From positions 107,475 to 171,474 of the forward strand of contig CAZTTO010000007.1 in NCBI GenBank assembly GCA_964616465.1: a stretch of 64,000 nt of DNA, given 5' to 3'. Of this stretch, positions 55,302-62,597 are shown one piece after another (positions within the stretch are counted from its first letter, which is position 1; each line of letters opens with the position of its first letter). This DNA is from JAFLBI01 sp964616465 (GTDB lineage Bacteria > Bacteroidota > Bacteroidia > Chitinophagales > Chitinophagaceae). The notes beneath the pieces were generated by a model. That model saw only the letters and a list, made by a program, of their open reading frames with translations, had not been told where the DNA came from and did not search any database. Made by a program: the position numbers and the translations under genes.

Positions 55302-55607
55302 ATGATTAGGAGAAAAGTTCAAATTGCTTTTTATTGCTTTTTCATGCTCGTTGTTGCTATGCCAGCATTTTCTCAACAAGGCAATGAGAGTTTTATTGAG
55401 GACTGGACTACCCCTATACAAAACTCTTGGAATCCTTACCAACCTACTTTTCAATTACCCACCGAAGTATTCAATACACCCGGATTTGGAAGCGATGTAG
55501 ATGATGTACCTATTGATGGTGGATTAAGCTTACTATTAGCTGCTGGACTATCTTATGGATTGAGAAGAATCAAAAGAAAGGATACAAAAACGGCTGCTAA
55601 GCAGTAA
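55302..55607 (+). CDS. Small secreted protein with PID-CTERM-like C-terminal sorting signal
   Basis: 101 residues. An N-terminal signal peptide (MIRRKVQIAFYCFFMLVVAM, then PAFSQQ) is followed by a short Asn/Pro-rich middle. The C-terminal tripartite end has the motif DVPIDGG, a hydrophobic stretch (LSLLLAAGLSYG) and a basic tail (LRRIKRKDTK). This tripartite layout matches the predicted PID-CTERM sorting domains seen in Bacteroidota. The sorting enzyme is not in the window. The mature protein is only about 60 residues, so the function is unknown. Confidence 0.78.
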   Translation: MIRRKVQIAFYCFFMLVVAMPAFSQQGNESFIEDWTTPIQNSWNPYQPTFQLPTEVFNTPGFGSDVDDVPIDGGLSLLLAAGLSYGLRRIKRKDTKTAAKQ

Positions 55608-56075
55608 TTATTCCCTTACCCAAACTTCACGCTTAAAACTCTCTTCAAGCGAAATGAGTGTTTCTGTACGTTCAATGCCTTTAATCTTTTGTAGCTCATC
55701 GTGCAATACCAACTTAAGCTCCTGGATATCTCGGCAAGAGACTTCCACAAACATGCTGTAGTTGCCTGTTGTATAATTCACCCTCGTAATCTGACGTATT
55801 TTCTTTAGTTCTTTCGCTACCGTATCGTACAAGGAACTTTTTTCGAGATAGATACCAATAAAGGCAGTGACATCGTACCCCAGCATTTTGGTATCGACCG
55901 ATAATTTTCTTCCTTGAACAATGCCCAATTCCTCCATTTTTTTAATTCGCACGTGCACGGTACCCGGGGAAACAAAAAAACGTTTGCCCAAATCGGCGTA
56001 AGACACTTCGGCATCCTCCATTAAAACCTGCAAGAGCTGAATATCCAATTTGTCAAGATTCAATTTATTGGCCAT
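55608..56075 (-). CDS. Lrp/AsnC-family transcriptional regulator
   Basis: 155 residues from MANKLNLDKLDIQLLQ. The helix-turn-helix (VSYADLGKRFFVSPGTVHVR) and the RAM/AsnC effector domain (YDVTAFIGIYLEK, YTTGNYSMFVEV) are present. It is expected to respond to an amino acid and repress itself; a -7 box and AT-rich inverted repeats lie upstream. Tail-to-tail with the small secreted protein gene, with stops adjoining. Confidence 0.9.
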   Translation of the reverse strand: MANKLNLDKLDIQLLQVLMEDAEVSYADLGKRFFVSPGTVHVRIKKMEELGIVQGRKLSVDTKMLGYDVTAFIGIYLEKSSLYDTVAKELKKIRQITRVNYTTGNYSMFVEVSCRDIQELKLVLHDELQKIKGIERTETLISLEESFKREVWVRE

Positions 56076-56101
56076 TTTGTACACCTAAATTTGATGATAT
56101 T

Positions 56102-56109
56102 CAAATTTA
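56102..56109 (-). promoter_or_regulatory. Bacteroidota -7 box (TAAATTTG) for the Lrp gene
   Basis: The reverse strand reads TAAATTTG, 26 bases upstream of the Lrp start. TGAA/TTCA half-sites nearby would suit self-regulation. Confidence 0.5.
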
Positions 56110-56217
56110 TATTGATTTTCTGAATATTTTCAATACTTTTTAAATTATTGTTGAATTATTTGCAACAAAACGAAAGATGCTTTAACATTGCATTATCAAA
56201 TAAGAAGATCTTTACAC

Positions 56218-56388
56218 TGTGGGGTGATGAAATTTTTGGAAGACATGCCCTCTCGTCTCGGGGGTGGGGATTCCGGGATAAACGTAACATAGAGCCGACG
56301 TTACCATTGGTAAGGCCGACCAGGGTTGACCACTAAACTTTGTGTTATTGCTAACCGCCTCGTGAAGGTTCGACCCCTTCCCCTACAG
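56218..56388 (+). tRNA. tRNA(Leu)-like RNA, split by about 99 bases or degenerate
   Basis: TGTGGGG (56218-56224) can pair with CCCTACA (56381-56387) as an acceptor stem with one G-T. The D arm ATG ... CAT (56227-56229, 56244-56246) carries a Leu-type loop with GG and AGA. CCCTC/GGGGG (56248-56252, 56260-56264) can form an anticodon stem, but the loop lacks the usual T33. The T arm GAAGG-TTCGACC-CCTTC (56364-56380) is canonical. About 99 bases separate anticodon and T arms, far more than a long variable arm. The discriminator is G, not the Leu-type A. So it may be a pseudogene, an interrupted tRNA or a novel tRNA-like RNA. A strong terminator follows. The gap 56076-56688 otherwise holds only the repeat and the ATPase promoter. 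Confidence 0.4.
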
Positions 56389-56391
56389 CAA
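56365..56391 (+). repeat. 27-base direct repeat, copy 1 (3' end of the tRNA-like RNA)
   Basis: This copy covers the T arm and acceptor 3' strand of the tRNA-like RNA. An exact copy lies at 58319-58345. TTATTGCT also recurs a little upstream of both copies. Confidence 0.93.
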
Positions 56392-56394
56392 AAT

Positions 56395-56443
56395 AATCCT
56401 CGTAAGTAATTTACTTTTAATTATTTATGAGGATTTTGTTTTT
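56395..56443 (+). terminator. Strong terminator behind the tRNA-like RNA
   Basis: A 17-base-pair stem (56395-56411 with 56419-56435, two G-T pairs) with a 7-base loop, followed by a T-rich run. Confidence 0.85.
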
Positions 56444-56663
56444 AACAATGTTCCACCAAAGGTTTTAATAATTTTTCAGTCTCGTTAGGGTCTATAAAAC
56501 TTGAGGCTATCATCCAGATACTACATATTCTATTTATAACTACACTGCACAGTTATTAGATCCAAAAATTTCTATGTAAAGAAAGGAAAGTGACTTTTTT
56601 AAAAAATCAGGCTAAATACACAAAAATGAATAATTAAGCAGGTTTAAATCTTCTTAATTTGGC

Positions 56664-56671
56664 TATATTTG
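56664..56671 (+). promoter_or_regulatory. Bacteroidota -7 box (TATATTTG) for the ATPase gene
   Basis: TATATTTG matches TAnnTTTG and lies 17 bases upstream of the ATG at 56689. It excludes the upstream TTG at 56659 as the start. Confidence 0.6.
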
Positions 56672-56688
56672 TAGATATTAACAAATAT

Positions 56689-58137
56689 ATGACGGGTTTA
56701 AATCTTATTCCAGAGGATAAAATCATTGAGCGCCTCCGCTACGAAAACCCATGGTGGGCTAGTAAGGAAATACCTGAAGTTTACAGCAAGATGCATAAGC
56801 GCTTGTATTTTGATTTATTTTATCCTTTTGTAACCGAAAAGGAAATACGAAGAGCTTTGGTTTTAATGGGGCCAAGACGGGTAGGCAAAACAGTCATGCT
56901 TTTTCATAGTATACAGCGCTTAATTGAAGATGGTGTTAACCCTCAACAAATTTTTTTTATAGGCATTGATAACCCTATTTATGTGCACCTAGGTTTGGAA
57001 GACATCCTAGACATCTGCAAGAAAGCGCTCAGTTTAAAGCATCTTCAAAACTGCTATATCTTTTTTGATGAGATTCAATACCTCAAAGACTGGGAGAGAC
57101 ACCTTAAAGTATCGGTTGATTCATATCAAAATACCAAGTTTGTAGTATCAGGCTCTGCAACTGCTGCACTAAAGTGGCATAGTACTGAAAGTGGTGCTGG
57201 AAGGTTTACGGACTTTATGTTACCACCCCTCACTTTCCAAGAATACATTCATCTAAAAAAAATGCAGCATCTCATGTATGATGGCTTTATTCAATATGGC
57301 GATCAACCTATTGCCTACTGCCTAACTCATGATATAAAGATTCTGAATCAGGAGTTTGTTAACTATTTGAACTTTGGTGGTTATCCGGAAGTAGTACTTT
57401 CTGAAAAGATACAAAATGATATGGGGCGATATGTAAAAAGCGATATCGTAGATAAAGTTTTACTAAGAGATTTACCAAGTTTATATGGAATAAAAGACGT
57501 ACAAGAGTTAAACCGATTCTTTACGTACTTAGCTTACAATACAGGTAATGAATTTTCTTATGAAGCTATGTCTAAAGATAGCGGCATTCAAAAAGATACT
57601 TTAAAAAAGTATTTGGATTATCTAGAAGCAGCTTTTCTAATTAAAGTGCTGAATAAAGTAGATATACATTCCAAACGATTAAAAAGGGTAACAAGTTTTA
57701 AAGTGTATTTAACTAACCCATCATTAAGAACAGCTTTATTTTCACCTATAACAGCCACTGATAATGAAATGGGTAACATGGTAGAAACAGCAATTTTATC
57801 TCAATGGATGCACCGTGAAAATATGGATTTAACTTATGCACGTTGGAAAGAAGGGCGACAGGAAGGTGAGGTAGATCTGGTTTTGGTAGACGACAAAAAA
57901 TTTAAGCCAGTATGGGGTGTGGAGATCAAATGGAGTAATCGCTATTATGATAACCCCCAAGAACTTAAAAGTCTGCATCATTTCTGTAAAGCTAATACCT
58001 TGCCGTATTCCTTAGTGACTTCTATTGATCAGCAAGGTGTAAAAGATATTGAAGGCTTACAATTATGCTTTCTTCCTGCCTCGGTATATGCATATAATAT
58101 TGGCGATATTACTTTGAAAATGAAAACCGGAAACTAA
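56689..58137 (+). CDS. AAA+ ATPase with C-terminal DUF4143/PD-(D/E)XK-like region
   Basis: 482 residues from the ATG at 56689. Walker A is LMGPRRVGKTVML, Walker B is YIFFDEIQYLKDW, sensor-1 is VVSGSATAA. The C-terminal part has a winged-helix-like segment (SYEAMSKDSGIQKDTLKKYL) and GEVDLVLVDDKK ... VEIKWSNR, which has the ExD...ExK spacing of PD-(D/E)XK folds. The layout is that of AAA_14/DUF4143 ATPases, often spread by horizontal transfer; cellular role unsettled. It is the only gene between the 27-base repeats. Confidence 0.85.
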   Translation: MTGLNLIPEDKIIERLRYENPWWASKEIPEVYSKMHKRLYFDLFYPFVTEKEIRRALVLMGPRRVGKTVMLFHSIQRLIEDGVNPQQIFFIGIDNPIYVHLGLEDILDICKKALSLKHLQNCYIFFDEIQYLKDWERHLKVSVDSYQNTKFVVSGSATAALKWHSTESGAGRFTDFMLPPLTFQEYIHLKKMQHLMYDGFIQYGDQPIAYCLTHDIKILNQEFVNYLNFGGYPEVVLSEKIQNDMGRYVKSDIVDKVLLRDLPSLYGIKDVQELNRFFTYLAYNTGNEFSYEAMSKDSGIQKDTLKKYLDYLEAAFLIKVLNKVDIHSKRLKRVTSFKVYLTNPSLRTALFSPITATDNEMGNMVETAILSQWMHRENMDLTYARWKEGRQEGEVDLVLVDDKKFKPVWGVEIKWSNRYYDNPQELKSLHHFCKANTLPYSLVTSIDQQGVKDIEGLQLCFLPASVYAYNIGDITLKMKTGN

Positions 58138-58318
58138 TCCTCTCGAACACGAACCCTTATAACAATTATTGTTTTTCCAACACTAATCAGTTATTGGTGA
58201 CTGACATCAACAAAAAGAGGTGTATGCCTCTTGTCTTATTACATAGAAAAACTTTATACAATAATTCATATACCGCTTAAGTGTCTTTTATTGCTGTAAA
58301 AGGTAGGATAATGGGTAA

Positions 58319-58345
58319 AAGGTTCGACCCCTTCCCCTACAGCAA
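58319..58345 (+). repeat. 27-base direct repeat, copy 2
   Basis: Exact copy of 56365-56391, without a matching 5' tRNA part upstream. It is a bare 3' end, as left at the far end of an integrated element. The gap 58138-58583 holds this repeat, its terminator and the next inverted-repeat element. Confidence 0.93.
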
Positions 58346-58346
58346 C

Positions 58347-58392
58347 AAAATCCGCATATTCAACTCTATACGTTGAATGATGCGGATTTTTT
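58347..58392 (+). terminator. Terminator behind repeat copy 2
   Basis: AAAATCCGCA and TTCAAC pair with GTTGAA and TGCGGATTTT across an internal loop, ending in a T-run. Its sequence differs from the terminator after copy 1. Confidence 0.82.
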
Positions 58393-58459
58393 ATAGGATT
58401 TTATAGGGGCATGAATGGTTTCTATGGTTGTTACAACAAAATGAAACTGCTTGCTACAA

Positions 58460-58550
58460 GCAACCAACAGCTTTGTACACAGAAAACAGGCAAATGTCAG
58501 AAAAGAATGATCGCCTTTGTTGCAAACGAAGAAGAGCTGTGGCTGCGGAG
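58460..58550 (-). repeat. Cassette-boundary-like element, copy A
   Basis: On the minus strand it begins about 33 bases after the stop of the 58584-59147 gene. Its inner 84 bases align well with copy B (60062-60139). Shared blocks are CTCCG, AGCCAC, TCTTCTTCGTTTG and CATTTGC. Inner arms GCAACCAACAGCTTT (58460-58474) and AAGAGCTGTGGCTGC (58532-58546) are near inverted repeats. Confidence 0.7.
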
Positions 58551-58583
58551 TTGTTAGAAATAAGAGTTCAGCAGTAGTCTAGT

Positions 58584-59147
58584 TTATGGTAAAAAGAATC
58601 TTCTGTTTGAATATCTAAAAGCAACAATCCCTGCGTTGTTCGCAATAACGATAGAGTCAATATTATTTGAAAATACGGGAGTACTAAGAAGCAATATAGC
58701 TTCAGGGTATGTCTTACTGCCTACAGAATAATTGTTCAACTTTTTGGCTACTACACCTTCTTTTGTTTGTCCAAATATGTTGCACATACTAACGTTGGGA
58801 ATGTTGTTACTCACAGCTGTAACACAAAGCCAACCACTTGATGCTAAACTAAAGTGGATGGAGTCAGTCAGAGGTGGATTAAGATAAAGAGTAGTATTGA
58901 TGTATTCGAACTGGTACAGTCCGCCGCAATCGTTCAATGCAGCTTCTGTAGTGTCTACCACTCTGAGGGGAAAGACAGCTAAGCTGCCTGAGTTATCACT
59001 GAAACTCAATTGAGTTCTGCCCTTTAAAGGCAACCAGCTTTTTGTGTCTCCTATCCTCATTATGCCTGTAGCACATTTTTGGCATTGAAACGAACTAGTA
59101 ACTGTGTAAATTAAAACCAGAGTTAAGATGAGTATAGTTGTTTTCAT
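58584..59147 (-). CDS. Hypothetical secreted protein
   Basis: 187 residues with a signal peptide (MKTTILILTLVLIYTVTSSF) and Cys-rich start QCQKC. The rest is beta-strand rich (LYLNPPLTDSIHFSLASSGW). I do not recognise the family. It could be a small periplasmic or surface protein. It is a single gene between two boundary-like repeats on the minus strand. Its base composition is AT-rich like the whole island. Confidence 0.6.
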   Translation of the reverse strand: MKTTILILTLVLIYTVTSSFQCQKCATGIMRIGDTKSWLPLKGRTQLSFSDNSGSLAVFPLRVVDTTEAALNDCGGLYQFEYINTTLYLNPPLTDSIHFSLASSGWLCVTAVSNNIPNVSMCNIFGQTKEGVVAKKLNNYSVGSKTYPEAILLLSTPVFSNNIDSIVIANNAGIVAFRYSNRRFFLP

Positions 59148-59177
59148 ATTTATTCGGTTACTTAAAATTATATCTAC

Positions 59178-59294
59178 AACGTGCGGCAGCTTTGCGATGG
59201 CACGTTAATGCCGTTAAAGTTATACGATTAGTAATGAAGATTAAAATAATTGAATGTTAGTTATACTCCTTCAAACGTGCTATTGCAAAGCTGC
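59178..59294 (-). repeat. Long inverted repeat between two single-gene units (element D)
   Basis: The arms at 59186-59206 and 59274-59294 match in 19 of 21 positions; both mismatches are G-T pairs in a folded strand. The spacer is 67 bases. A nested AACGTGC/GCACGTT pair lies at 59178-59184 and 59200-59206. On the minus strand it starts 21 bases after the 59315-59854 stop. Confidence 0.85.
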
Positions 59295-59314
59295 TTGTTG
59301 CCTGCTGTACATTG

Positions 59315-59854
59315 TCAAAATAGCTTAAGTCCAATTGCTAAATTCAATGAGCCGAAATCCTGTTTTGTTGCCTTTGTCCGATTAAAAATATTGATGTAAG
59401 AAAATTTTCCTGTCCACTTTTGATTTTTTGAAAAGTAAAAACCAAATGAAGGTTTTATTCCAAGTAAAGTCTGTCCACTTATGAAACTAGGTCCGGCTAA
59501 AAACGATAAATACAAGTTTTGTGTCGGATGAATGGAAGAACCCACAAAAAGATTTACCATTACACGAACATCGTTACCATTTTCTGGAAATGTACCGTCA
59601 GGGTTTGAGCGTAAAATTTTGTCGTCTTCAAGATAAATGTCACCAGTAAGTTCTATTGTGGGTTTGAATTTCGTTTTGTTATTCAAAAATGCTTGAAGTC
59701 CTAATCCGATGCCCCAAGGGTTATTTCCTTTAGTGTAGTCATAAAGAGTGCTATTGTAATGAGTCTGCAAAAAAGCTGATACTTTTCTTTGGGTCTGCCC
59801 AAAACTCTGTGTCAAAATAAAATAGGTAAAAAGTAATATGAATAATTTTCTCAT
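59315..59854 (-). CDS. Hypothetical small outer-membrane beta-barrel-like protein
   Basis: 179 residues from MRKLFILLFTYFILTQSFGQ; the eight upstream residues are unlikely to be translated. A signal peptide is followed by alternating-hydrophobic strands (WGIGLGLQAFLNNK, LYLSFLAGPSFISG) and a C-terminal strand ending in F (LNLAIGLKLF), a barrel-type end. No family is recognised. It is one gene in the minus-strand cassette-like array. Confidence 0.6.
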   Translation of the reverse strand: MRKLFILLFTYFILTQSFGQTQRKVSAFLQTHYNSTLYDYTKGNNPWGIGLGLQAFLNNKTKFKPTIELTGDIYLEDDKILRSNPDGTFPENGNDVRVMVNLFVGSSIHPTQNLYLSFLAGPSFISGQTLLGIKPSFGFYFSKNQKWTGKFSYINIFNRTKATKQDFGSLNLAIGLKLF

Positions 59855-60061
59855 AAAAGTATTTGATTGGTCAGACAACTGTAGATAGGTGAACGTTGCT
59901 TTTGTATAGCAAGCAACTCGTTAATAGATGCAACAATAATAATTATCGAATCTAACAGTTAGTATGTATATCAATATGTTGGTACTCTACGAATTTAGAT
60001 ATTTATCAGAATAATACAATCCCATGAATTAGTTTACGTATATACCGACTATACCATTCAT

Positions 60062-60139
60062 TAACACGCAGGAAACAAGCAAATGCTATGAAGGGGTGGG
60101 ATTCTTAGTTACAAACGAAGAAGATCAGTGGCTTCGGAG
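60062..60139 (-). repeat. Cassette-boundary-like element, copy B
   Basis: Related to copy A, with the same blocks and order. It ends 38 bases from the stop of the Lnt-like gene on the minus strand. The gap 59855-60177 holds only this element. Confidence 0.7.
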
Positions 60140-60177
60140 AGAATGCTTATTTTAAAAGTAGGTGACTGTAGATTGGA

Positions 60178-61659
60178 CTATTTATTTTTTGATGTAATGA
60201 ATGACGAGAGTAATAAATATACAAGTCCAACAATTGCCAACCATCCAAATAAGTCGCCTATAAGCGGATATAAAGTCCAGATTTTTTTGTTCGGAACATT
60301 TCCAGACATTATCCAAGAATCTGTAGTAAAATGATCCATCTGAGAAATGATTTTTCCTCTTGGATCTGTAATGATTGAAAGTCCATTTCTTGTTTGACGA
60401 AGTATAGAACATCCATTTTCAATTCCTCTAAAAACGGCCACATTTGTATGTAAGGGGGAAATCTCTTTCCAATTCGATGCAGGTATTAATAAAATATCGG
60501 CATTAGATTTTCCGACCTGTTTTACTACGGAAGGAAAATCAGCGTCCCAACAAATTAAAGAAGCCAAATTGCCATATGGAGTTGCATTTGTGTTAATTAT
60601 TTTATTTCCTTCCAATGTGCCTTCCATAAAATTGCCTCCATACTTAATATGCTTGGAAACCAACTCACCATTGGGTGAAAAAAATAGGATTTTATTTTCT
60701 GAAATGAAACCATTTGTACCTATTGAAAAGGGATTCGTTAATAAATAAATGTTCTCCTCTTTTGCAAGTGTTCGAAATATATTCATCAAACTATCTTCAT
60801 CCTTGTCTAAGATTAAGGTTGAAATTTCACTCCAAACAACAATTTTAGATTGGTTCTTTACTTCTGCTTTTGTTTCATTAATTAAGCGACTAATGATTGC
60901 ATTTGAAATTTCTTTGAACTGTGTAGTATCTTTTTGACTGAGTAGAAAATTCATTTTCTCTCCTTCTATAACCTTATCATGTGTATGAATTCCTGAAATT
61001 CTCACGGAGCTGTTCTGCAATGGCACATTGATTCTTACATTTCCATACACCAATATCATGGTAAGCAAGGAAAAATATATTAGTCCACCTTTGACACGGC
61101 TCTTCCATGTAACTTGATTGTCGAATAACCAGCAGATAACAGAGCCGAACCAAGTAATCATAAATGTCATTGCCCACATGCCAGTAAGCGATGCGAGTTG
61201 TGAAAAAGCTAGAAAATCCAATTGTGTGTATCCTAAAAGTCCAGCTGTTCCAAAGGGATTAAAAAGACTCAATAAAAACTCAAATGAAGTGTAAGCAAGC
61301 GGGAATATGAATGTTGCAGCAAATCCTTTTACTTTTTGATAAACAATTGCATCTATATAAAAAACATACCCATAATAGATTCCAGCAAAAAATGGGATAT
61401 AAAATAAAGGACTACCAGGATTATCATATGTAAAATTCCAAAATGACAACTGACTAATAATCCCAAAGACGAAAGGAATCACGAAGAAGCAAAAAAATCT
61501 TTTCTCTCTCCTTGAAACGAATAGAAAAGGTATTGAAAACAACCAGGTAGCAATAGAAAAGAAGGTTGTTCCATTACTTAAATAAAGGAACACTGCTCCT
61601 AATAAAAGAAGTATAAAAGTTTCTATTGTTTTTGGGAATTTGTTTTGAGAATGAACCAT
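60178..61659 (-). CDS. Apolipoprotein N-acyltransferase-like protein (nitrilase fold)
   Basis: 493 residues with about seven or eight membrane helices before a carbon-nitrogen hydrolase domain. The catalytic set is Glu in VVWSEISTLI, Lys in SKHIKYGGNFM and Cys in ASLICWDADFPS. This is the Lnt/CN-hydrolase pattern. A chromosomal housekeeping Lnt would be expected elsewhere, so this may be a second or special acyltransferase. It lies as a single gene in the array. Confidence 0.75.
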   Translation of the reverse strand: MVHSQNKFPKTIETFILLLLGAVFLYLSNGTTFFSIATWLFSIPFLFVSRREKRFFCFFVIPFVFGIISQLSFWNFTYDNPGSPLFYIPFFAGIYYGYVFYIDAIVYQKVKGFAATFIFPLAYTSFEFLLSLFNPFGTAGLLGYTQLDFLAFSQLASLTGMWAMTFMITWFGSVICWLFDNQVTWKSRVKGGLIYFSLLTMILVYGNVRINVPLQNSSVRISGIHTHDKVIEGEKMNFLLSQKDTTQFKEISNAIISRLINETKAEVKNQSKIVVWSEISTLILDKDEDSLMNIFRTLAKEENIYLLTNPFSIGTNGFISENKILFFSPNGELVSKHIKYGGNFMEGTLEGNKIINTNATPYGNLASLICWDADFPSVVKQVGKSNADILLIPASNWKEISPLHTNVAVFRGIENGCSILRQTRNGLSIITDPRGKIISQMDHFTTDSWIMSGNVPNKKIWTLYPLIGDLFGWLAIVGLVYLLLSSFITSKNK

Positions 61660-61841
61660 ACTGTTCCTTACTTTAAAGAGGAATTGTTAATAAAAACTAC
61701 TACTACATTCATATAGGTATCGAAAATTATTATTCTGAAGAGGGATTAGAGGCAACATGAACAAGTTAGATCTATAACAATATAGCCATTTATTAGAACA
61801 ATTCAATACAAAATGTATCCTTATCTACTGACTATAGAAAA

Positions 61842-61995
61842 GCAACGCGCTGGAAAGAGGCAAATGCCAGGAATGATGAGCGAAATGCGAACCTCTGGCT
61901 TTTGCCGAGTGCAGCCGCAGTATGCCGACGGAATGAATCTGCGCTGAAGCGAAGCGTAAGTTAGCAGCGAATGAGGAAGGCTGCCTGCGGCGGGA
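61842..61995 (-). repeat. Cassette-boundary-like element, copy C
   Basis: The block 61842-61872 matches A and B (GCAAATG core, GGAAA stretch). The rest is GC-richer with CGCTGAAGCG-type inverted repeats and GTTAGC at 61960-61965. The gap 61660-62245 holds this element and nothing else I can support. Confidence 0.6.
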
Positions 61996-62245
61996 CGATA
62001 TAATGATTCAATTTTACTCAACCTATATCATGAATAGATATTTTAATTTATTCAGGATTTCGTCCATTAACCTTTTGGAATCGGAAATTTTAACTACTCA
62101 CCCAGCATCCTCTTTTCCGATAAAAATTGCGCTACCATTGGTATATATAGCATGTTTCTTAATTTGCAATAAATGTTCCTTATTTTTAAATTAACATTGA
62201 TTATCAGTCACTTAGAATCCCTATTGTTTGTTCCTTATATGGCGC

Positions 62246-62497
62246 CTATAGTTTCTTAAAGGCATATTTAGCTTTCTTATCTCTTTGTTTATCACTCAAT
62301 CGCTCTAAGATTTTTTCATTCTCAATAAATTGATGCAAGTATAGCCTAACGTTTTTCTCATGAATTCCCGTTACCTAGACTAATTCAAAAACAGTTGCTT
62401 GATAATCATAGGCGTTTCCTAATGCTTTGTGAACATACATTGCAAAGCCAATGATTTTGGAAGTTAAATCCGAATATTTGTATTGTTCATTAATCAT
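62246..62497 (-). pseudogene. Decayed GxxExxY-like gene fragment
   Basis: On the minus strand the frame reads MINEQYKYSDLTSKIIGFAM, then YVHKALGNAYDYQATVFELV and a TAG stop at 62375-62377. It continues in frame as VTGIHEKNVRLYLHQFIENE and KILERLSDKQRDKK. The first part resembles the start of GxxExxY proteins (VHKxLG), but the GxxExxY core is replaced and a helix-turn-helix-like tail follows. It looks like a broken, fused remnant. Confidence 0.55.
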
Positions 62498-62597
62498 GCT
62501 CTTATTTAATAACTTTCTAAACTATGATACAATTGATTTGAATAATTAAGCTGGTTAAAATATCCTCCTGCAATCATGGTAATCATTGAATCATAGT

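Larger units (their letters stand above)
56365..58345. mobile_element. Putative integrated mini-element flanked by tRNA-3'-end repeats
   Basis: The 27-base direct repeats at both ends equal the tRNA-like 3' end, the typical footprint of site-specific integration into a tRNA gene. The only cargo gene seen is the AAA+ ATPase (56689-58137). No integrase is present, so it would need one supplied elsewhere, or has lost its own. This is inference from repeat placement. Confidence 0.5.

Noticed and set aside
56148..56336. 62-residue frame across the tRNA-like region
   Set aside because: The sequence is better explained by structured RNA; the frame has no motif or plausible start.
56265..56363. Group I intron in the tRNA-like RNA
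   Set aside because: At about 99 bases it is too short, and no core P/Q/R/S-like sequences are seen; the 3' anticodon strand is already present upstream of it.
56218..56391. tmRNA
   Set aside because: Too short, with no tag reading frame, and the 5' half does not match the tmRNA tRNA-like domain.
58460..61995. CRISPR array
   Set aside because: The repeats are long, divergent and separated by whole genes, not by short regular spacers.
62003..62194. 63-residue plus-strand frame
   Set aside because: Atypical composition, no ribosome site or motif, in a decayed region.
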